A stretch of DNA of 64,000 nucleotides from Colwellia sp. (GCA_013215465.1 JABSOW010000004.1:186001-250000), one strand, 5' to 3'. Positions 1-8,577 are shown, numbered from the stretch's first letter. Numbers and translations are program-made. The notes: generated from the sequence alone by a model not told the origin.

Positions 1-30
1 TTGCGAATTACGAGTCACGAGTTACGAAAA
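1..30. repeat. ACGAGT-type dispersed intergenic repeat (edge of window)
   Basis: The first 30 bases contain ACGAGTCACGAGTTACGAAA, a run of near-repeated ACGAGTnACGA words. The same word family recurs at about 39.02-39.12 kb, 41.14-41.37 kb and 52.83-52.88 kb. The rest of the stretch up to 210 shows no convincing gene. The repeat may extend beyond the window. Confidence 0.4.
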
Positions 31-210
31 GCTTTGCTGATAGGCAAAGTACTACTCTTACAGCTTACTGCATTACTTAGCCCGCTACTTGAAACTAAAA
101 CCTCGAAGATATCCGTCTTTGGCACAAATTATGCTTAATAAAGCTTAAGTAAGATACTTTACTCTATATAAAGAGTAAAGCGTCAAGAATTTGAATTGCC
201 GGAGATGTTT

Positions 211-849
211 ATGGAACTTGTTTTATTTGCTTTAATTAGCCTAATTGTTATTGTGGGTGTGTTGGCAAGTCGTTTAAATGACAGCAGCTTTCCCTTTCCT
301 TTTGATAGTAAACCTTCAGTATTCACTGCTGCAGAGAAAAACTTCCAAAACCTACTTGAACAAGCCGTAGGACCAAAATATCGTATTATCAACCGAGTAA
401 AATTAGCCGATATTGTCACTATTCGCAATGGTATTTCTAACCGAGCAAGTCAAAGTGCAGTCACAAATGCCGAAGGGAAATATTTAGACTTTGTTATTTG
501 TGATAGGAGTACCATGAAGCTTTTAGGGGCTATTGATTTAGTTGATACTCAGGGCAAGGGTTATAAAATTAAAAAAGACTGGTTTGTTAGTGGCGCTTTA
601 GAAGCAGCTACCATTCCTCACCTGCGCATTAAAGTAAAAGCCAATTACACTCTAGATGAAATTAGAGCCTGTATTAATTCTCGTTTATTAGGTAATCGCT
701 CACCACAACCTAAAATAAAAGGAAAAATAATTCCTGCGCCTATGCTAAAAGCTCGCTCAAAAACCTCTGGCGCTTTAACTCCTGCGGCAGCACAAGCGCA
801 ATTGACACCGCAATTATCCGGTCAACCGTTAACTGCATTACCTCATTAG
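211..849 (+). CDS. DUF2726 domain protein with N-terminal membrane anchor
   Basis: About 212 residues. An N-terminal hydrophobic segment (residues 3-19) is followed by a DUF2726-like domain (about 35-160), with the typical 'FVICD..TMKLLGAIDL' strand pair and a later KKDWF segment. DUF2726 is thought to be related to PD-(D/E)XK nuclease-like folds; no catalytic claim is made, and the usual ELDD-like motif reads DLVD here. The C-terminal 50 residues are low complexity (Pro, Ala, Gln, Lys). The ORF track starts at a TTG at 196. The ATG at 211 is preferred because GGAG lies six bases upstream of it. The gene stands alone and is followed by a terminator. Confidence 0.75.
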   Translation: MELVLFALISLIVIVGVLASRLNDSSFPFPFDSKPSVFTAAEKNFQNLLEQAVGPKYRIINRVKLADIVTIRNGISNRASQSAVTNAEGKYLDFVICDRSTMKLLGAIDLVDTQGKGYKIKKDWFVSGALEAATIPHLRIKVKANYTLDEIRACINSRLLGNRSPQPKIKGKIIPAPMLKARSKTSGALTPAAAQAQLTPQLSGQPLTALPH

Positions 850-871
850 CTTTATAAGCAAACATTTTAAT

Positions 872-898
872 AAAAACCAGCAACCTGCTGGTTTTTAT
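872..898 (+). terminator. Rho-independent terminator after DUF2726 gene
   Basis: AAAAACCAGCA, loop ACC, TGCTGGTTTTT forms a perfect 11-bp stem that ends in a T run. It lies 22 bases after the stop codon. Being A/T flanked on both sides it could act in both directions. Confidence 0.85.
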
Positions 899-1114
899 TA
901 ATTCCCTACTATAATCCCAAGTCCATTACGTTAGCCCCCACGCAGATAAATTCACTGGGATTGCAATAAACTCATTCCAGTAATTGTTCAAACTTCACGC
1001 CATCATTTCAATTGCTAACTTCCTGATTAAAACAAATCAGTCTTCTAAAGATTTTTAGCTAAAGTCAGGTTATAATTCTTTCATATTTAAGTAAAAAATA
1101 AAGAAGATATTAAC

Positions 1115-1825
1115 ATGAAAGCAGGTATTATTGGCGCCATGGAGCCCGAGGTCGCTATTTTAAAAGCAAAACTTTCTCACTGTGAAACCATTACTCACGC
1201 GGGTTATAACTTTTATCAAGGACAAATTGATAACTGCGATGTAGTTATTGTGCAGTCAGGCATTGGCAAGGTAGCTGCCGCACTAGCAACAGCAATACTG
1301 ATAGATAAATTTCAACCAGACTATGTCGTTAATACTGGCTCAGCTGGTGGCTTTGATCCTTCATTAAAAGTAGGCGATATTGTTGTCAGTTCAGAAGTAA
1401 GATACCACGATGTAGATGTTACTGCTTTTGGTTACGAAATAGGTCAATTACCAGCAAACCCTGCCGCGTATATTCCTCATCCAACATTAATTAACGCCGC
1501 ACAAGCCGGGATAAAAAAATTAAATAACATCAACGCCATGCTTGGCTTGATTACTACAGGTGATACTTTTATGACTAAAGAAGATGATATTGCCAAAGCT
1601 CGCGCTAACTTTCCCACGATGGCCGCGGTAGAAATGGAAGGCGCTGCTATTGCTCATACCTGCCATCAATTTAAAGTTCCTTTTGTTATAGTGCGCTCTT
1701 TATCTGATATTGCCGGTATAGAATCACCCACTTCGTTTGATGAATACTTAGAAACAGCATCAGTTAATTCATCTCAGTTAGTGCTAAATATACTTAACGC
1801 CCTAAAAGGTAAAACCCTGAATTAA
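1115..1825 (+). CDS. mtnN: 5'-methylthioadenosine/S-adenosylhomocysteine nucleosidase
   Basis: 236 residues, the usual length of MTA/SAH nucleosidase (Pfs). It hydrolyses MTA and SAH to adenine plus the ribosyl thioether in the cytoplasm, serving methionine salvage and autoinducer-2 precursor formation. Visible motifs are N-terminal GIIGAMEPEV (the catalytic Glu region), QSGIGKVAAA, NTGSAGG, VEMEGAAIAH (substrate-binding Glu, about residue 175) and RSLSDIAG, which carries the catalytic Asp. The start ATG follows an AAGAAG-like ribosome site. A CobD/CbiB-like gene follows 39 bp downstream, a pairing I recall from other Alteromonadales. Confidence 0.95.
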   Translation: MKAGIIGAMEPEVAILKAKLSHCETITHAGYNFYQGQIDNCDVVIVQSGIGKVAAALATAILIDKFQPDYVVNTGSAGGFDPSLKVGDIVVSSEVRYHDVDVTAFGYEIGQLPANPAAYIPHPTLINAAQAGIKKLNNINAMLGLITTGDTFMTKEDDIAKARANFPTMAAVEMEGAAIAHTCHQFKVPFVIVRSLSDIAGIESPTSFDEYLETASVNSSQLVLNILNALKGKTLN

Positions 1826-1864
1826 TGTATAAGTCAATGTAGTAATGAATCAAGTAAATGATTA

Positions 1865-2860
1865 ATGGATAAAATAATGATTGATTTCATCACCCTATCT
1901 TCTTTTAGCTATCAGCTATTAATATTAATAATAGTAATAAGCGGTAAGGCGACTATTAGTCATTTTATTCGTCATGAGCCATTACGGTTTTTTCAATTCT
2001 ATTGTCGAAAATTAGCTGACAAGGTTAACAAAGCTCAAAATAGCCCACAGCAACAATCTATTGCAGGTTTAATTGCTATCCTAGTGACCTTATTACCTAT
2101 TGCTATTATTCTCTATTTATTCGAAGCCTTCATTGAAGTTAATATGCTATGGCAAGCTTTGTTGCTTTATATCGCGATTGGCTCATTTGGCTTAACCCAG
2201 ATAAATAAAACAATTGCTCAAGCTTTGGTTGCTAAACAAAACTACTTTGCTAAACAAACCCTCAATCCGTGGGTACTTAGAGAAACTGAGCCATTATCTA
2301 GCTTAGGGCTAAGTAAAAGTAGTATTGAAATGCAATTATTACGTACGCTACAACAAGGTTACGTGGTTGCTGTTATCTTTCTTATTGGTGGACCTTTAAC
2401 TGCTATAAGCTACCGACTGTTACTTGAAATGCACTATTGTTGGAATACAAAACTAATTAGCTATAAATACTTTGGCTTTTATAGCAAACGCTTGGTTAAT
2501 TTACTGCAATGGTTACCTGTGCGAATTTTCTCTTTGTTATTACTCTTTACTAGTGTAGGGAAAAATTTCGTGCTTTTTTGGCGCCTGAGTAAACAACATT
2601 TTTTCCAACTCGATAATAATATCGCCCTATTACTATTAGCCTTGAATTTAGAAATTAAACTCGGCGGTGTTGCTTTGTATAATGATCAAAACCAAGAACA
2701 ACAAAAGCTTCGCAAAGTAAGTTTTAATGACTTAGCCAGACAACCACAAATTACCGATATTATTCATGCGAGTAATAAAATTAAAAGCATTATTTATATC
2801 AGTTTATTTTTCATTATTTTTATCACCTTTTGTTTTGAATTAGCTTTTGCTAATATATAA
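1865..2860 (+). CDS. CobD/CbiB-like integral membrane protein
   Basis: 331 residues with about five hydrophobic segments (near 12-26, 68-88, 93-112, 165-188 and 310-328). Size, topology and position right after mtnN match the CobD/CbiB-like proteins of Alteromonadales. CbiB makes adenosylcobinamide phosphate by joining cobyric acid to aminopropanol. The C-terminal LGGVALYND block resembles the family's LGG-x-Y element. The better conserved upstream motif (usually a PEAGFPM-like stretch) is replaced by LLLLALNLEIK. No other cobalamin gene is nearby, so the enzymatic role is uncertain. A second ATG four codons in is an alternative start. Confidence 0.6.
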   Translation: MDKIMIDFITLSSFSYQLLILIIVISGKATISHFIRHEPLRFFQFYCRKLADKVNKAQNSPQQQSIAGLIAILVTLLPIAIILYLFEAFIEVNMLWQALLLYIAIGSFGLTQINKTIAQALVAKQNYFAKQTLNPWVLRETEPLSSLGLSKSSIEMQLLRTLQQGYVVAVIFLIGGPLTAISYRLLLEMHYCWNTKLISYKYFGFYSKRLVNLLQWLPVRIFSLLLLFTSVGKNFVLFWRLSKQHFFQLDNNIALLLLALNLEIKLGGVALYNDQNQEQQKLRKVSFNDLARQPQITDIIHASNKIKSIIYISLFFIIFITFCFELAFANI

Positions 2861-2969
2861 TAGAATGCGCTATTGGTAGCGCCATGTGCTTAGTATAAAA
2901 TAACACTGTCAGGTAAAATAACGGTGTCAATATACTCAAACGACTTTAATTTACCTTTGGAGATCAATT

Positions 2970-3374
2970 ATGTTTACCATTAAAAACCTTATCATTTCAG
3001 CATTTAGTTTGTTTGCTACTGTGGTATTTGCTGGTGAAGCACCACAGATATCACAGCAAGAATTATTAACGGCACTTAAAGCACCAAACCATAATATAGT
3101 GGTGTTAGATGTACGCTCTAAGGAAGAGTATCAAAATGGTCATCTTGTTAATGCAATTAATATTAGTCATAACACCGTTGCAGAAAAGTTAAATCAATTG
3201 TCTCAATATAAAAATAGTACTGTGGTAGTTTACTGTCGCTCTGGTCGACGTGCAGGTATTGCTGAACAAATATTAGCTGAAAATGGTTTTGAAAATTTAC
3301 GCCATCTCACTGGCGATATGAATGGTTGGCTTAAAGCAGATCTACCTGTTGTAACGACTAAAAGTGCCCACTAA
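2970..3374 (+). CDS. Periplasmic rhodanese-domain protein
   Basis: 134 residues. A Sec signal peptide (about 1-22, KNLIISAFSLFATVVFA) precedes a single rhodanese domain (about 28-128). The catalytic loop is CRSGRR with the reactive Cys near residue 90, and LDVRSKEEYQNGHLVNAINI is the typical CH2A-like start. It is predicted to carry persulfide sulfur or act as a thiol sulfurtransferase in the periplasm; the substrate is unknown. GGAG precedes the ATG. It stands between a CbiB-like gene and a palindromic repeat and is probably monocistronic. Confidence 0.85.
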   Translation: MFTIKNLIISAFSLFATVVFAGEAPQISQQELLTALKAPNHNIVVLDVRSKEEYQNGHLVNAINISHNTVAEKLNQLSQYKNSTVVVYCRSGRRAGIAEQILAENGFENLRHLTGDMNGWLKADLPVVTTKSAH

Positions 3375-3395
3375 TAACGATATTTTTTAATAACG

Positions 3396-3539
3396 TGCCT
3401 ATGTAGATTACTCAGGCTCAAATGTAGGTCGGAATTTATTCCGACAATACCATCAACTGGTGCTAATTTGTCGCACTAAAGTACGACCTACAAAAAATAA
3501 AGACATTAAATCCTTCTTCCTGAGTCAAGTGCATAGGCA
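3396..3539. repeat. REP/REPIN-like nested inverted repeat
   Basis: There are three nested pairs of complementary arms. The outer pair is TGCCTATG (3396-3403) with CATAGGCA (3532-3539). The middle pair is ACTCAGG (3410-3416) with CCTGAGT (3519-3525). The inner pair is TGTAGGTCG (3423-3431) with CGACCTACA (3484-3492). The inner part is two inverted copies of a TGTAGGTCG...CGACA unit, which resembles REP-family palindromes of gammaproteobacteria. No transposase is seen nearby. It sits just before the next start codon. Confidence 0.7.
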
Positions 3540-3548
3540 TGTTTAATA

Positions 3549-4166
3549 ATGAATGAACTTTTATACTGGCTAGATATTTTTGGCATTATCGTTTTTTCCC
3601 TGTCTGGGGCATTAATGGCTGGCCGGTATAAACTTGATCCCTTTGGCGTTGTCGTACTTGCCTCAGTTACCGCTGTCGGTGGTGGTACAATTCGTGATGT
3701 TATTTTACAAACGCCAGTTTTTTGGGTTGTTCAGCCTATTTACCTTTATGTTATTTTAACCACCGCGCTACTCACCATAGTACTAATTCGTCAGCCAAAG
3801 CGTATTCCTAAACGGTTTTTACTTATTGCTGATGCGTTAGGTTTAGCACTATTTGCTGTATTAGGTACACAAAAGTCATTAGCACTAGGCTCACCATTAC
3901 CTGTCGCGATTGTAATGGGAATAATTACCGGCGTAGCGGGCGGAATGATCCGTGACGTATTATGTAATGTTATTCCGATGATTTTACAAAAAGAAATATA
4001 TGCACTAGCAGCCATGCTTGGTGGTGGTTTATTTGTGATCTTTCATTTACTTGATTGGCCAGAAAATGAAGCTACCATAACGGCTATTTCAGGCGCATTG
4101 CTGTTAAGGTTAGCAGCCATTTATTGGAAAGTATCACTACCCGCATTCAATATTACTGAGAGATAG
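3549..4166 (+). CDS. TRIC-family (UPF0126) cation channel protein
   Basis: 205 residues with about seven hydrophobic helices. Two copies of the family hallmark are present: VGGGTIRDV (about residue 45) and AGGMIRDVL (about 130), which mark the internal duplication of prokaryotic TRIC proteins (YicG/YadS type). Known family members form trimeric K+-permeable channels in the inner membrane; ion selectivity here is inferred. It begins only nine bases after a REP-like palindrome, which may influence its expression. Confidence 0.85.
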   Translation: MNELLYWLDIFGIIVFSLSGALMAGRYKLDPFGVVVLASVTAVGGGTIRDVILQTPVFWVVQPIYLYVILTTALLTIVLIRQPKRIPKRFLLIADALGLALFAVLGTQKSLALGSPLPVAIVMGIITGVAGGMIRDVLCNVIPMILQKEIYALAAMLGGGLFVIFHLLDWPENEATITAISGALLLRLAAIYWKVSLPAFNITER

Positions 4167-4235
4167 AATAAAGAAAAATAATATAATTGGTATAATTAGT
4201 GTTCAAAAACCCTCTTCATATCGTGATGAACTTGC

Positions 4236-4672
4236 TCATACCATCCTTCTTTTACAGATACCGTTGGGTAAGGCTTCTATTTCAATGATCCCACTTTTTA
4301 CCGTGCCCTTTGATTCATTATAAATAGCTAAAATACTTTTAATGACCACGGGTTGGGCTTTAAGGTTTAATTTTTCAACTAAAATTTTAGTGCCTAGTTC
4401 AAAGTTATCTATTTTACCTGATTGGGAGCGCGTACCTTCAGGAGAAATAATCATCTTTTTCTTTTGCAGGCACGCACGTCTTTGAGTAATTTAATGATTG
4501 CCCGTCGGTCTTGTTGATCTACGGTGATATGCCCCACTCTGCTAACAAGGCGAGAAATAGGCCACTGATCCATAATGCCCGTTAACTTAAAAGAAGCGCC
4601 TGCATTTATAACAATAGTAATACTAAAAAAGCGACTTGATTTATTAAATAAACAACCGTGTCGCGGGCACAA
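4236..4672 (-). pseudogene. Degenerate 1-acylglycerol-3-phosphate acyltransferase (PlsC-like) remnant
   Basis: Two minus-strand ORFs in different frames together resemble the middle and C-terminal parts of a PlsC acyltransferase. The upstream piece (4451-4672) has SRLVSRVGHITVDQQDR, equivalent to the block before motif II. The downstream piece (4236-4454) begins MIISPEGTRSQSG, containing motif III (PEGTRS). The pieces overlap by four bases at AAAAGAAAAAGATGA, so a frameshift in the A-rich run is likely. The catalytic NHxxxxD motif is not intact; NKSSRFFSI sits at the expected place. The N-terminus is also missing. Confidence 0.7.
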
Positions 4673-4761
4673 AGAAAGCGCAATTGATTCAGTAGCAATA
4701 ATTAACTAGGCTTTGTATTTATTGAGGATAAAAGACAGTATGAATTTTAGTCAAGTATCGT

Positions 4762-5085
4762 TTAAGCTTCTATTCCCCAACCATCATTATAACCAGAAAA
4801 TTTAATTGCCAATTGTTCAAAATCAGCTTCTTGTTTTACTACCGCTTCATGGCTTGGTACCATTTTTACGGTGCAATCAACGTCCCAAACATTAGGCGTT
4901 TCATCGGCATGCACACTTACGTTAACATTGGCTATATTTTGCTTAACAAAGTCAGCCATTGCTTGTGCTTGAGTTTGTTGCTCAAACAAATGAAAAAAAA
5001 CCACATCATGAGTGATGCTAAGATCAATGCCTGCTTGCTGCATTTCTGCTAATACTTGACCCGTTTCATCAGAAGGAAAGTTCAT
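4762..5085 (-). CDS. RraB-family ribonuclease E inhibitor-like protein
   Basis: 107 residues, matching RraB (regulator of ribonuclease activity B) in length and pattern: FPSDETGQVLAEMQQAGIDL near the start, a central HVVFFH-like strand (DVVFFHLFEQQTQA), NVWDVDCTVKMVPSHEAV, and a terminal GYNDGWG. Known RraB binds RNase E and alters degradosome composition. That role is inferred here. The sequence is more compact than E. coli RraB. It appears to be a single gene between the plsC remnant and two envelope-protein genes. Confidence 0.75.
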   Translation of the reverse strand: MNFPSDETGQVLAEMQQAGIDLSITHDVVFFHLFEQQTQAQAMADFVKQNIANVNVSVHADETPNVWDVDCTVKMVPSHEAVVKQEADFEQLAIKFSGYNDGWGIEA

Positions 5086-5178
5086 ATACGCTTTGTTCTC
5101 TGCTTGATTTTAATTGTTTACTTAAGAAAGGCATTATAAACAGTGAAGAACACCTTGAATAGTTTTTTGGTTAAATTA

Positions 5179-5661
5179 TTAACGGTCAAACGCGCAAGTA
5201 TTATTTTTACAAGACAAGGTTAATACTGTTTCCTGTGAATATGCCTGCTGACAGTCATTAGTGGGCACTTTAGAACCCTTTTCTTCATTCGCTGTTTTTA
5301 ATAAAATTGCGACCCCTGTTGAGTTCACTGCCACAATACAACCTAAAGCTTGGCTATTAGTATGCACCAATAAACAGTCTTTTGGGGTTTGACAACTAGC
5401 GTTATTCGCGATTATTTTTTGCTGTGATTGTTCGAATACGGTTAGTTTTTCCGTTAGATAAGATGACGGTTTAACTCGAAAAAGTGCCTGTTTCCATATT
5501 TCTTTTTCTTGTTTAAGTTGCGCCTCTTGGTTTAATTTTATTTTTAACTGATTAGTTGCTTCTTCATTTTCTTTTAATAAATAACCCAAACCTAATAACA
5601 CCATGAAAAAAAACATTAAAACAACAACGGTAATAAGCAACCATTTAAATAATGTGCGCAT
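5179..5661 (-). CDS. Unknown membrane-anchored protein with extracytoplasmic Cys-rich domain
   Basis: 160 residues. One N-terminal transmembrane helix (about 6-29) is followed by a charged, probably helical stretch (30-70) and a C-terminal domain with five Cys (CQTPKDC, LGCIVAV, DCQQAY, LSCKNNTC) that could form disulfides outside the membrane. I do not recognise a family. It starts five bases after the stop of the DUF4136 lipoprotein gene, so the two are probably co-transcribed and may act in the same envelope compartment. Confidence 0.6.
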   Translation of the reverse strand: MRTLFKWLLITVVVLMFFFMVLLGLGYLLKENEEATNQLKIKLNQEAQLKQEKEIWKQALFRVKPSSYLTEKLTVFEQSQQKIIANNASCQTPKDCLLVHTNSQALGCIVAVNSTGVAILLKTANEEKGSKVPTNDCQQAYSQETVLTLSCKNNTCAFDR

Positions 5662-5666
5662 AACGA

Positions 5667-6221
5667 CTAATTAGCTTTGCTTTTAGGGTACAGCGCTAAC
5701 ATTAAGCTTACTGCCTGTAGAATTTTTTCATTTACCTCTGCACTATTGTCTTTAACGTCAATATTTAACGGATAAACACTACGCCAAACTGAACGCTTCT
5801 TTTTTGGATCTACTAGATCTATAATTAGACTTCCTTTGGTGATTTTTGAATATTGGTTAGTAGTTTGCCAAGTATTGGCACGTAAACATTGAACACAAAA
5901 CCGTACTACCGCATTATATTTTTCGTACTCTTCGGCTATGTCATTAAGTAAATAATAGGTCACAATTACATCAGCTTGTTCTGGCTCAGCATAATTAAAT
6001 TTTTTATTACTCATGTTACCTTCTATGGCAATTTCAATCGTATTCCGACGTATATCAATGAGACTTTGGCTGTCAGTAAAAGCAGAATTTCGATTATATA
6101 AGCTGTAATTTTTCACTTGTGAAAAATCAAAACTGTTATGATAAACCACGCCAACATTGTGCCCACTCGAACAAGCATTAAGAAGAGTAAATAACAGGGT
6201 TATAGAAAGTAATTTAAGCAT
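5667..6221 (-). CDS. DUF4136-like lipoprotein
   Basis: 184 residues. A lipoprotein signal (MLKLLSITLLFTLLNAC) has its lipobox Cys at residue 17, with S-S after it. The body resembles DUF4136: a 'DFSQVKNYSLY' opening, an IEIAIEGNMSNKKF segment, and ADVIVTYYLLNDIAEEY, which is the family's 'ADv.V.Y' strand. The C-terminal third has the typical 'LIIDLVDPKKKRSVWRSV' strand. It is probably outer-membrane attached. The function of the family is not established. It leads a two-gene unit with the downstream membrane protein. Confidence 0.75.
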   Translation of the reverse strand: MLKLLSITLLFTLLNACSSGHNVGVVYHNSFDFSQVKNYSLYNRNSAFTDSQSLIDIRRNTIEIAIEGNMSNKKFNYAEPEQADVIVTYYLLNDIAEEYEKYNAVVRFCVQCLRANTWQTTNQYSKITKGSLIIDLVDPKKKRSVWRSVYPLNIDVKDNSAEVNEKILQAVSLMLALYPKSKAN

Positions 6222-6302
6222 GTAAAGATGACAAATATAAAATAACAGAACTTTATCTTAGCCTAGCAAGTTCTTTATTAATACCAAATCAAATAGGAAA
6301 GC

Positions 6303-6818
6303 CTACATTAAAGCATCATAATTAACATCGGCAAAACTTAAAAATTTTCCACCAAACTCTTTAGCAAATGCTTGGGCATCGCTTTGCAAGCTAAAGCTAG
6401 CCAGAGTTTTACCCATAGCACCAGTTTTCTTTGATCCGGTGACAAACCAAGCCTTTTTAGCATCAATAAAATGCTTATCATTTATGCTATCACTGCCCCA
6501 AGGCATTTTGCTCATATCGTGCACTAATATTTGGCTGATATTGCGGGTGTTTTCTGGATCAAGGTAGTAGCTGAACATGTCCCGAGTTGAGCAAAACTTG
6601 AAAACTTTATCACCTTGCTCTTTCCTGAATACTTCGCCTTTTGGGCCGTCAAAATGAGTGATTAACATGCCGCATAAATGGCATTCATCACTGCTTTCCA
6701 TGGCGACTGCTTGGTGAATAGTTTTTTGCTGAGCGGCTTTATCTGAACAGGCGGATAGCATAGTTAAGGACGTGGCTAAGCAAAATATCAGCGCAAGCGT
6801 TTTGGAAATGGTAGGCAT
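6303..6818 (-). CDS. nosL: NosL copper-binding lipoprotein
   Basis: 171 residues from the ATG at 6818. The longer ORF-track start lies inside nosY and is not needed, since AAGGAAG precedes this ATG and the stop and start overlap as TAATG. The lipobox LSAC gives a lipid-anchored Cys. DECHLCGM carries the Cys-x2-Cys-Gly-Met segment typical of NosL. NosL delivers Cu(I) for assembly of the NosZ CuZ centre. It is the last gene of the nos cluster. Confidence 0.93.
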   Translation of the reverse strand: MPTISKTLALIFCLATSLTMLSACSDKAAQQKTIHQAVAMESSDECHLCGMLITHFDGPKGEVFRKEQGDKVFKFCSTRDMFSYYLDPENTRNISQILVHDMSKMPWGSDSINDKHFIDAKKAWFVTGSKKTGAMGKTLASFSLQSDAQAFAKEFGGKFLSFADVNYDALM

Positions 6819-7636
6819 TAAAGTTTCTTCCTTTTGAAAATAAAAATGGCTAGGGTCAAGGGCAGTACAACCCAAGCCAATAAAGCGGCAATTAACTGTT
6901 CTTGCGGTAAACTGGCATTAATGGCCACACTTAAGGCGCCATTAACATCACTGCTATCAAGTCCGGCGAGATTAACTAAACGAAAGATATCAGCAGGATT
7001 AAGCATCATTAACTGGGTTAAGCCTTGTTGTGAAATACCATCTTCAACGCCAACCAGTAAAGCTAATAAAGCCAGATCAAAGGCTAAGGCGAATAAAAAC
7101 CAAGTGATCAAAGCAAAACCGGCAGCTTTAGACTTCTCACTTACAGAAAGACTAATTAAATAAGAAATGGCGGTAAAACTTAACCCTAATAAAATAGCAC
7201 TAAAAATAAACAACGAAAAGCTGCTGATTATGTCGATATCCCCTGTTTGAAAATAGAGTAATACTGCTGAAGCGCCAAAGCCTAATAGAGTGGCTAGGGC
7301 GATAATGCTGCCTTGGCCAATAAATTTACCCAGTAATAATTGGCTTTTGCTTAACGGATAAGTGAGTAATAACAACAAGGTGCCACTTTCTTGCTCACCA
7401 ACAAAACTATCGTAACTTAGCAATAAGGCAATTAATGGAATAATGAATACCGCCAAACTGGCTAAACTGGCCACTGTGGTTGATAGCGAGGCAACGCCTA
7501 CTGCACCTGAGGCGGCAGAACCAAAGTAAGTCAGACCAATAGACAGTAGAGCAAAAATAAGGGTGATAGAAATTAACCAACGGTTTCTTAAACCATCATG
7601 AAATTCTTTATTTGCAACAGTAAGTATTTGTCTCAT
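6818..7636 (-). CDS. nosY: NosY ABC transporter permease
   Basis: 272 residues with about six transmembrane helices, of the ABC-2 permease type. It pairs with NosF (ATPase) and the periplasmic NosD to form the NosDFY transporter needed for maturation of the NosZ copper centres. A conserved SYDSFVGEQESGTLLLLLTYPL block lies before helix 3. It overlaps nosF and nosL by one base (TAATG) at each end, a sign of translational coupling. Confidence 0.93.
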   Translation of the reverse strand: MRQILTVANKEFHDGLRNRWLISITLIFALLSIGLTYFGSAASGAVGVASLSTTVASLASLAVFIIPLIALLLSYDSFVGEQESGTLLLLLTYPLSKSQLLLGKFIGQGSIIALATLLGFGASAVLLYFQTGDIDIISSFSLFIFSAILLGLSFTAISYLISLSVSEKSKAAGFALITWFLFALAFDLALLALLVGVEDGISQQGLTQLMMLNPADIFRLVNLAGLDSSDVNGALSVAINASLPQEQLIAALLAWVVLPLTLAIFIFKRKKL

Positions 7637-8577
7637 TAGCCTTGTACTCCTTGTTCTTGCCGAGTAGTTTCATGTAAGGTTAAAAAGTGCTGATAAACTT
7701 GTTCTAAATTAGCGGTTTCTACATGCAAATCATCTAAACCATCATGGCTTAGTAACTGCCTCAATACGGTGAGTTTTTCCTGCTCGGGTACCATTAGCGT
7801 ATGTGGACAATTGCCCGTTAAAAAACCATTGAGTTTACTGTCATTTGCCACTGAGCCGTTTAAGCCAGATGGTTTTATGGCTACGGGTAAGGCCGCTTGT
7901 TGGCGTAATTCTTTTAAGGTGCCCATGGCCAGTAATTGCCCGGTCGACATTATCATTGCTCGGTCAATATGCTGCTCAACACCGGGTAAAACATGTGAAC
8001 ACAAAATAATGCTAGAGCCGTTTGATTTCAGCTGGTCGACTGTTTTATAGAAATCACGGGTTGCCATAGGATCTAAACCTACGGTGGGTTCATCCAATAA
8101 TAATAACTTCGGCTGACCAATAAAAGCTTGTGCTAACCCTAGACGTTGGCGCATACCTTTTGAATAGGTTTTAACTTGTCTTTTCATCGCATGGGTAATG
8201 CCAACTTGCTCAAGCAAATCAGTAACTTGTTTTTTAGCCCCATTACGTGTAAATCCTTTGAGTTTGGCGAAATAAGTGAGTACTTCCAAACCGGTGAGTT
8301 GCTCATAAAAGCTGACATTTTCAGGTAAATAACCTACCTTACTGCGACAGTGCCAAGCCTCTTTTGAGTCAGGAGCCATGCCCATGACTTCAACTTTTCC
8401 GCGACTTGGTGAAATAACACCTAAAATAAGCTTCATCATGGTGGTTTTACCGGCACCATTATGACCAAATAAACCGAGCACTTCACCTTCATTTAAACTC
8501 ATGGTCATCGACTGTAAAGCATCTAACGAGCCATAACTTTTTCCTGCCTCAACCAGTGAGACTAACGGTGTATTCAT
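7636..8577 (-). CDS. nosF: NosF ABC transporter ATP-binding protein
   Basis: 313 residues. Walker A GHNGAGKTT (about 38-46), ABC signature YSKGMRQRLGLAQ (about 138-150), Walker B LLLLDEPTVGLDP and an H-loop (CSHVLPG) are present. The C-terminal ~80 residues follow the NosF pattern and end in a helical extension. It powers the NosDFY complex at the inner membrane. ATGA overlap with nosD and TAATG overlap with nosY indicate one transcript. Confidence 0.95.
   Translation of the reverse strand: MNTPLVSLVEAGKSYGSLDALQSMTMSLNEGEVLGLFGHNGAGKTTMMKLILGVISPSRGKVEVMGMAPDSKEAWHCRSKVGYLPENVSFYEQLTGLEVLTYFAKLKGFTRNGAKKQVTDLLEQVGITHAMKRQVKTYSKGMRQRLGLAQAFIGQPKLLLLDEPTVGLDPMATRDFYKTVDQLKSNGSSIILCSHVLPGVEQHIDRAMIMSTGQLLAMGTLKELRQQAALPVAIKPSGLNGSVANDSKLNGFLTGNCPHTLMVPEQEKLTVLRQLLSHDGLDDLHVETANLEQVYQHFLTLHETTRQEQGVQG

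Noticed and set aside
4762-5085. Plus-strand ORF 4813-5052 as a gene
   Set aside because: It is antisense to the RraB-like gene, which has a clear family pattern.
6259-6300. TAATACCAAATCAAATAGG after nosL as a third MITE copy
   Set aside because: Only the end word resembles element A; the AAGAACAAGGC and CGTTATTGG core blocks are absent.
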